This document shows, piece after piece, positions 57,300 through 64,000 of a stretch of 64,000 bases of DNA (the stretch's first letter is position 1; every line of letters begins with the position of its first letter). Location of the stretch: assembly GCA_032622095.1 (NCBI GenBank), contig CP136061.1, positions 61,879,127 through 61,943,126 of the forward strand. The letters run 5' to 3'. The notes below the pieces were generated by a model that had not been told where the DNA came from, did not search any database, and saw only the letters and a program-made list of their open reading frames with translations. The translations under genes were made by a program, and so were the position numbers. This DNA is from Siphonodentalium dalli (lineage: Eukaryota > Mollusca > Scaphopoda > Gadilida > Siphonodentaliidae).

Positions 57300-57870
57300 A
57301 TTTATTCACGTCCAATCAGGGGGGAGTCGGAAAAAATGTGCAGGCATGCACGTATGCTGATTTTTGACTTTCGACCCTTGTTCGGACCCACCCACCCCCG
57401 CGTTCAATTTTTTTTCCGTTTTCGGCAGTTTTTTCCGACCATTTTTGGACACCCACCCCGCTTTTAACACTAAAACAGAGATTTGCGGGGGGGAATTCAC
57501 TGTAAACAGCTGTATAAGCATTTCTGTGCATACTATAAGTCATGGATGTTAACATTGACATGTAAATAGGAACAAGTGATTTTGGGGTCATTCGGTCAAA
57601 AAAACATGGCTGCCAGCAGTCATCTTGGTTTCAAAATTCAATCCATTAGCATGGGCAACAGGCTATGCTGTTTGTCTGATCATCATGAAATTTGTCATTT
57701 ATGTTAATATTGACATATAGATGTGTTTTAAGCCAAACTCATTGCAAAAACAGTCAAAAAGACTTGCAGGAAAAATATTTTTGAGTTGCGGAAAAAATTA
57801 TTTGTTGGTCCTATAGAGGACCCACCCACCCCGGCATACGTGCCCGGAAAAACTTTTTTCTACCCCCCCC
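57300..57870. repeat. Interspersed repeat with poly-C blocks
   Basis: Two related segments (about 57365-57490 and 57780-57880) share GACCCACCCACCCC, TTTTTTCCG/TTTTTTCTACC and poly-C runs. Between them, 57600-57730 resembles the unit at 36.5-36.96 kb (ATGGCTGCCAGCAGTCATCT, AATCCATTAGCA). No coding evidence. Confidence 0.5.
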
Positions 57871-57879
57871 CCCTGCTTC

Positions 57880-59110
57880 CAATCATTCATTCATTCGTGC
57901 GAATGCTGTCCAAATATCAACGATCAATTACAACATATACGGCTGCGTTCACACAATTTGCAAAATTACCAAGGAAATGTTAACGAAATGGTCATTGTTG
58001 GTTACTGTATCTATTGCACACATTTCAGCAATAAATGTTCTTGTATGACAAAATGTGTTCATTCGATTGTTTAATCGCTTATTTTGGTGATGCAATGCCA
58101 CGAGTTATTGCACTGTCGTTTTTTGCCAGATATTTGGAGGCTAATTGCGGGTAAATGTCAATTGTACAAATATTTTAGGAATTACAGACATCTCGGTTTA
58201 AACGTTTTGAGCTTGTGCATTTTAAAAAGTGGCGGATTGTTCATATCACAGCACCCTACATTCCTCTAGAGGGAATTACCTGCAAAATTGACATGGACAC
58301 TGGGAAGCGTATGGACGTACCCTGTGGCAGACTGCTAAAGTTATGAGCTGAAGACAAGGACATATGAATATTCTATCGAAAAAATAATTAAATAGCGAGC
58401 AGAATTAGATGGGATCACCGGATTTAGAGACACCATGGATTACGTGTGACGGGGCACATGCTTTGCCTGGCATGTGCTAATTAGTTTGTTGATCTGAACA
58501 AGACTATCTTGGAATATTTCCAAACAGGATGACACATAGAAGTGCATGTCTGCCTACATCCTTCGTGTGCTATAGCGAGCTGACGGAAGATGTAATCCCA
58601 TCGAAGGAAATTACGCATAAATAAACAAGCCCGAATTATCTACACTTATATTACTGCAGAACACTGCGCATGGAAACGGTGCCTCTATTGTCAAATGACA
58701 CTAGTTGCATATATTTATTATCATTCCGATATTATACAGTCTACATGTATAAGCGCCAACAAATGTGCAACATTTGCAGATGCCGTTTACCAGCAAAAAC
58801 GATATTTATAAGCCAGATGGATGATTCGGTTTCAACCATGATGAGTTTATAAAATTCGCCGACATAACAGCAGGCTAGTTGGATATCAATGTGTTTTAGC
58901 TATATCTGAGTGGAACCCGTGCAAGAAAATGCAAATTATTGGAAGATGTATGCTTAATTTGTTTGAATGTTTCCATTTTTAAATTCATAAATGCCTTTAG
59001 AATAAAATATTTTCAGCCAACTTTGAACAGTAGCAGAAATGTAAATAAATATTAGATAAAGTAAAATCACTCTCAACACTCACTAATTAAACTTGTCTAA
59101 AAAGATTCAA
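57880..59110. other. No feature seen
   Basis: Sequence between repeats. Small ORFs at 58084-58269 and 58670-58852 show nothing recognisable. Confidence 0.4.
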
Positions 59111-59111
59111 C

Positions 59112-59815
59112 ATCCATAGCATACCACAGGCTAATCGCATCACCAGCCTATACACGATGTGTATGCACAGCAGGGCATTTTCTAATGTTGTGATTAGCCC
59201 AAACTATAGATGGCCAAAAGGTCGCCAAGTCTATTTTAATTTATATAATTTACGTCTCCAGTATGTTCCAATAACAAGTCACATATTGAAGAACGTACCC
59301 ACAAAATACAATTACTCAGCCTTTTATTACATGAATAGGTCCCAGAAATGCCATACATATTTACCCAAGGTTAAATATCATACAATACAGGAAATATATA
59401 TATCTTCCAATATTCACACCAATTAAAGCAGACGAAGAATTAAACGAGCTGGCATTCGCATCACATGCAGGGATAATTGAAGGCCTAAAACAACAACGAA
59501 AACTGCGTAATTGCTTCAATGCAATGTTTTCCTCGCCAGAAACCGGTTTCACACCATGATTTCGTGTTATAAAAGAACCCAGTGATATCGTTTTATAAAA
59601 GTACAAATGATGGGAATATTGGAAGTGGGAGCTCCCTTCTTTTGATTAATTCTCTATTTTGATCCAGTTCATAAACCTGAACATTTAGTTCATTTTAGTA
59701 GTCATAATTTGTCTTTAAACATTGATTTGGAAAAAAATGACATGGATTGAAAATACCTGCGACTGTGGGTCAGGCACACCCACCCACCCGTATTTTGTAT
59801 CCTGGATTTTTTTCG
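59112..59815 (+). repeat. Old dispersed repeat, uninterrupted copy 2 (empty sites)
   Basis: Homologous to 20148-24440 without either insertion. At about 59165-59172 TATGCACAGCAG runs straight into GGCATTTTCTAATGTTGTGA where copy 1 has the hAT element, and at about 59564 TTTCGTGTTATAAAAGAAC runs through where copy 1 has the 2.2-kb element. It shares TAGTCATAATTTGTCTTTAA and TTTGTATCCTGGA at its right end. Confidence 0.75.
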
Positions 59816-60621
59816 CACACCCCCTCTGATGGCAATAGTAGGGGGCCGCGCTGGTCATACATTTACTTTTGGTAAATGACAATAACGTTTACCAAATTCT
59901 GTTAGAAATTGCCAAATCCTATCAGTTGCTGCAAAACGGAGTCTTATATTCAGGGTTCGGCGCTGCCACTTGCCAAATTTGCCAATGGCAAAAATATATA
60001 TTAGTTTGGCAACAAAAAATTTATTTGGCAAAACATTTGGCAAGTTAAATTTTAATTGTGTGATGTGAAGAACTATTTATCTATAAATTAACTATATAAG
60101 TTATATCGTTGTTTTCACGACCTATTTGATATCGATATGAAAGCAGTTCATTATTAATAACTCTCGCCTCTCTATATTGTGGGTTATCATTAAACAATAA
60201 ACCAACCACAGAACAATACAATTGAAGAAGGGTAAACATTGCTTTATAAAAAGGGGACATCGAAACAAAGATGATTAGTGATCACCCCACCCCTAGATAT
60301 ATTCTATAGTTCTATCAGGTTAACTGCATCTCCATAGCGGTGTTAACTTGTCCAAATCTTACAACAAACCACGAATTGTAAGAGTTTCATGACATGAATG
60401 ATATTGAGCACCCAATACATTTCATAAGGGAAGAATGTTCTCATATCGCGGAATGTGTCCACCCTTGCACGTGACACTTCATGGAGGTGTAATGTTGTTA
60501 CCATTGGAATACTGTCACCATGCACTATGGTCGGATTCAATTGAAGCATTAATTGTTATGTTATTGGTCAGAGGATAAACCAGCAGGGATGAAAGAATAT
60601 TCACAATTGCGCGCCCATCCG

Positions 60622-60680
60622 GTTGGCCCAGTTGGTAAAGCAAAGGAGCATTAGGCCAAAACATATAGGCCGCCCAGCTA
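60622..60680. repeat. Possible tRNA-derived SINE remnant, copy 2
   Basis: CGGTTGGCCCAGTTGGTAAA, GGAGCATTAGGCC and GGCCGCCCAG mirror 9360-9420. The box A-like core TTGGCCCAGTTGG is present; no box B or cloverleaf. Confidence 0.32.
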
Positions 60681-60769
60681 ACCATGATCTATGTCCATAC
60701 ACATGAAAGGAAGCATGATTCCTGGATGAGGGTATCACCCCCTCCCTTTCGGTACGCGGGATTCAGGGT

Positions 60770-61140
60770 GTTTTAAAGCCGTACTCTGGATTCATACCCC
60801 CGAATTAACTGGTATTCAGGTTCTAGCAAATAATCTTGGACGCAGGTTTTGATGGCGCAAAATAATATTTTTGTGCTAGTTATCTGTATGAATGAGTAGG
60901 TAGAATAGCTTCTTGTGCATATTCGACCACTATGCCATCATAAAGTATCATTAATCGTATCATAACGGCCTCATAACGCCCATAACGTGACCGGAGTCAA
61001 TTTGTATGTCATTTATCGCATATTATTTCTTAACATGTATTCAGGAGTCACCCCCCCCCCCAAAATTAACGGGTATTCAGGATTCACCCCCCAAAATTAA
61101 CTGGTATTCAGGATTCAGGGGGGGGGAGGGGGGTGATACC
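60770..61140. repeat. AATTAACTGGTATTCAGG local repeats with poly-C/G runs
   Basis: AATTAAC(T/G)GGTATTCAGG occurs at about 60803, 61066 and 61096, each next to a C- or G-run. A small local duplication. No gene. Confidence 0.65.
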
Positions 61141-61149
61141 CTCCTGGAT

Positions 61150-63390
61150 CTGGGCACGTTTGTCAATTGCTGTTCTGGTGTGCATGGGTGATTTCGACGT
61201 ACATATAATGAGCGTTTTTCCCAGTGAAAGTAATCCTCCGTGCAGGTTCCTTCTACCCATTGAACTGAAAACGTCATGATATGGCTTATTGACTGACACT
61301 ATATGCTAAACGTCAAATCAATTATCCACCATTCTCGGTATGTGCTACACTTTGTGTTGAACTTTACATACCAATATGTATGCTACTTATATCTATTTAA
61401 ACGTTTTATTTACATGCACAGTGCTGATATATATCCTGACTATAAGTGCCTCACGTACACTGGGATTTATTTTATAACTTTGGGGTTAGTCGGTGGAATT
61501 TGAAATAATGGTGCGTGTGCACACGTATCCCTGTATATATTTGTGTCAGAAGTAAGTGAATGTTTTTCTTTTATCTTTTTAATTTGGAGATGTTTTTAAC
61601 TTGGGTACCATTTTGTACCCTGTCAAAACCAGAAAAGATGACAGGATACTTGTATGGTGGAACACAATATGTAGAAAACTCTGCCAGATCCTTCAAAGGC
61701 GTTCCTCACTCTGACCTTCCTTAATTCCTACACACTTACCTCGTAATGTTTTTAGCTAAGCATTCCCAATGTAACGTGACTCATGATTTGAGAGCGCTTG
61801 GCGGCTGTTTGATGCGGATATGATCTTGACAAGATTAATAAACCTACGGATATACTGAATATTTGCTTAGTATGGCATACGCGAATGGGAATATAGTTCC
61901 AATATAGCACAGCCATCCGGAGGTTGAGAAAATTATTTATTACCACATGATCCTACCCTTATTCCATTCAATAAACCATCCTATAAATTGTTATATTAAA
62001 CGTTCATATAATAACCGGCAATAGTGTCAGGTGACCTTTGACTTCCCGTTTTTCGTCTGTTTGAATAATGAATGAAGACTTTGAAAAGTTATGTCACTAC
62101 ATATACGCCATTATATACGCCAATAAGTCTTTATTTATCTGGGACTATTTCTTTAAGCGGGCAAACAAAACTCTCACACGTTGGGAAAGTATGGCAGCCA
62201 ATTCGTCGTAAAACGCTGTATGGTGTGCTATATATAGGATATGAACGACAATCTACTTATACTTATATATATAATATGCATATGCCCCAAAATACACTAC
62301 ATGCGCGTTGAGGTATATGTAATGCCGTAAGTTATTTATACAATTGACATTTTCCCGAAATTAGTCTTCAAATATCTGACCCGAATCAATAATCAATAAT
62401 GCAATAACTCGTGGCATTTCTTCGATCTATAATATGCGATTTAGATGTCGAAGATGCATATTCTGCAATCACAAAATGCATCACGCAAATGGGTGCCATA
62501 TATAGCCATCCGATTCGGTGAAGAATTACATGAACATTTTCCAGGCAATTTCACCAGCCGTGAGAACGTGTAGCACATTTGACTCCCTATATACAGCAGT
62601 TCCACTGCTCCTGTCTTAACCCTTTGTATACACTAAATGGGATTATACGATTACGTTATAACAATATACATTGGAACGGTATATTATTCAATTTGAGGGG
62701 TGTTTAGGCAATAAAAGCAGACGGCAGACAGACAAATAGATAATACGAGAGTCGAATATTTCATATTCATCGAAATATTCAGATAATAAGTTCAACAAAC
62801 GATGATTTCTTCGGAATGTGTTTTGAATATATAATTTGCATGGCGGAGTCTTCCCATCTCCATATTTCCCAGAGTGAGGACGTTAATACAGAAATATGCA
62901 TGGTATATTTCACTCAACGAATGCGGACGATACAGAAACATGCATGGTCTATTTCATTACACGATTTTCCAATGTTGCTCATAATTTAAATGAACCATGT
63001 ACGTATTGATATGCGAAGCTCTTTATGTAACCGGCTATGAACAGTAGTGGTCAATCAATGATCGCTGTCAAGTCCTGTTGATTTGGGATAAACCTAGACC
63101 GCAGCCATGTCTATCTGATCGATGACCACAACTATATAGCTTGGATGAGCCTCGCTCGATATAAACCACCTGGATACGGTTGAAAACTTCAAGTTTACTT
63201 TCCCAAAGTCAATCAAATCTGATGTGAATGTTTACTTCCTCAACATACATAACGTGTTCGATCTCGGGCTTGTTCGCCATTTTAAACGGAGTTATGGCCC
63301 TTTGTTGGTTCACCCATTTTGTCTCCATGTGATACATTTAGGAGATAAACGTTCTCTGTTGAGTTGGATATTCGGAGAAAGCGGTTTTTT
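61150..63390. other. No feature seen
   Basis: AT-rich sequence. Small ORFs at 61303-61503, 61752-61946 and 62072-62311 show no domains or splice support. Confidence 0.4.
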
Positions 63391-63397
63391 TTTTAAC

Positions 63398-63437
63398 GAG
63401 CCGGCTCGGCTCGGCTCGGCTTGGCTTTGCTCGGCTG
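63398..63437. repeat. GGCTC simple repeat
   Basis: GAGCCGGCTCGGCTCGGCTC followed by GGCTTGGCTTTGCTCGGCTG. A GC-rich island inside AT-rich sequence; the ORF running through it (63224-63481) is unlikely to be real. Confidence 0.8.
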
Positions 63438-63517
63438 GCGAGCGAGTTAACAAATTATGTTCATGCTTGAATTCTCGATAATCCAACGAAACAGCGTACG
63501 CCTATCCACAGTTCTGG

Positions 63518-63849
63518 TTAAAACACAGACTCCACAGCTATGCTGAAGTGAGTCTGAGGTAAATGGGGGGGGATTTCTATTACCACCAGCATAATTACGT
63601 CAGTCTCACACAATCACACCACCATCGGGAAAGTGATGTATCCTAGCAGGGGATTGTTGGAATGCCTTTACAGTGGTATATTCATCACATTGCTAAAAAA
63701 TATCGCTTAAACAGTGTCTGTCATACTGCACGATTTCAATGCAGAAATCATTTTTTAGCCACACAGATCGAACTCTAGCTGGTGGTAATATATACCCCCC
63801 CCCAATTACCCCAGACTCACTTCAGCATAGTTGTGAGTCTGTGTTTTAA
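63518..63849. mobile_element. TTAA-flanked inverted-repeat element, family 4
   Basis: About 324 bases (63522-63845) between TTAA tetramers. Ends AACACAGACTCCACAGCTAT and ATAGTTGTGAGTCTGTGTT are inverted over about 75 bases, including GCTGAAGTGAGTCTG, a poly-G/C run and ACCACCAGC. Flanking GTTCT/AGAAC also pairs, so the true ends may lie slightly further out. Confidence 0.7.
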
Positions 63850-64000
63850 CAAGAACTGGCCTATCCCCATTGTAATTCAATCCGACAAGTGTACAATCGC
63901 AAACTGCAGGTCATGCCGCATTTCGACCTCAGCTTGCTCTAGCGGAGTGATGGGCCTTTTGCGACCGCACAGAATAAAGTGTTCTTGGTTTCCAGATGAT

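Noticed and set aside
63224-63481. 85-residue ORF ending near the GGCTC repeat
   Set aside because: It passes through a simple repeat and has no domain or splice evidence.

Overview
This is a eukaryotic, almost certainly animal, window: AT-rich, intron-rich and full of degraded transposable elements. Very common TACATGTA-type words, GT-AG introns of 0.3 to 8 kb and the mix of non-LTR retrotransposons with short TTAA-flanked inverted-repeat elements suggest a marine invertebrate, perhaps a mollusc or other lophotrochozoan. The phylum is an inference from general texture, not proven by any gene here.

One real protein-coding gene can be reconstructed. It runs on the + strand from position 419 to at least 27065 as 16 exons with matching splice phases (419-18489, 1863 coding bases, 621 codons) plus one likely further exon (26973-27065). 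The start and the end of the protein are not recovered. The product begins with a lysine/arginine/glutamate-rich, serine- and acid-patched region, continues through four charge-alternating modules (acidic-tyrosine patch, then D-E-x-G, then a basic tail), a conserved helical stretch, and at least two EF-hand pairs. One EF loop looks able to bind calcium. I do not recognise the family.

Layout: 0-27 kb holds the EF-hand gene, with introns carrying a TTAA-flanked CCGAAT-rich element (1.2-2.0 kb), an array of copied splice donors (4.4-5.4 kb), foldback elements, a 24-bp minisatellite (10.0-10.4 kb), a palindromic minisatellite inside an inverted-repeat element (18.6-19.1 kb) and a nested repeat block (20.1-24.4 kb). 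In that block a hAT-type element and a 2.2-kb element with nine copies of TGTAATGTCAGTCACG have both inserted into an older repeat. The sister copy of that repeat at 59.1-59.8 kb preserves both empty sites. 27-45 kb has no convincing gene: it holds TTAA-flanked elements, a pair of inverted 0.46-kb repeats, a second hAT copy disrupted by a TTAA element, and foldbacks. 45.7-53.2 kb is a graveyard of non-LTR retrotransposons, two of them ending in (TTATC)n. 53-64 kb holds tandem repeats, more TTAA elements and one weak minus-strand coding candidate (54987-55256).

The most notable observations are the 2.2-kb element with its nine directly repeated motifs and empty site, the amplification of an exon end together with its 5' splice site, and the unrecognised EF-hand protein.
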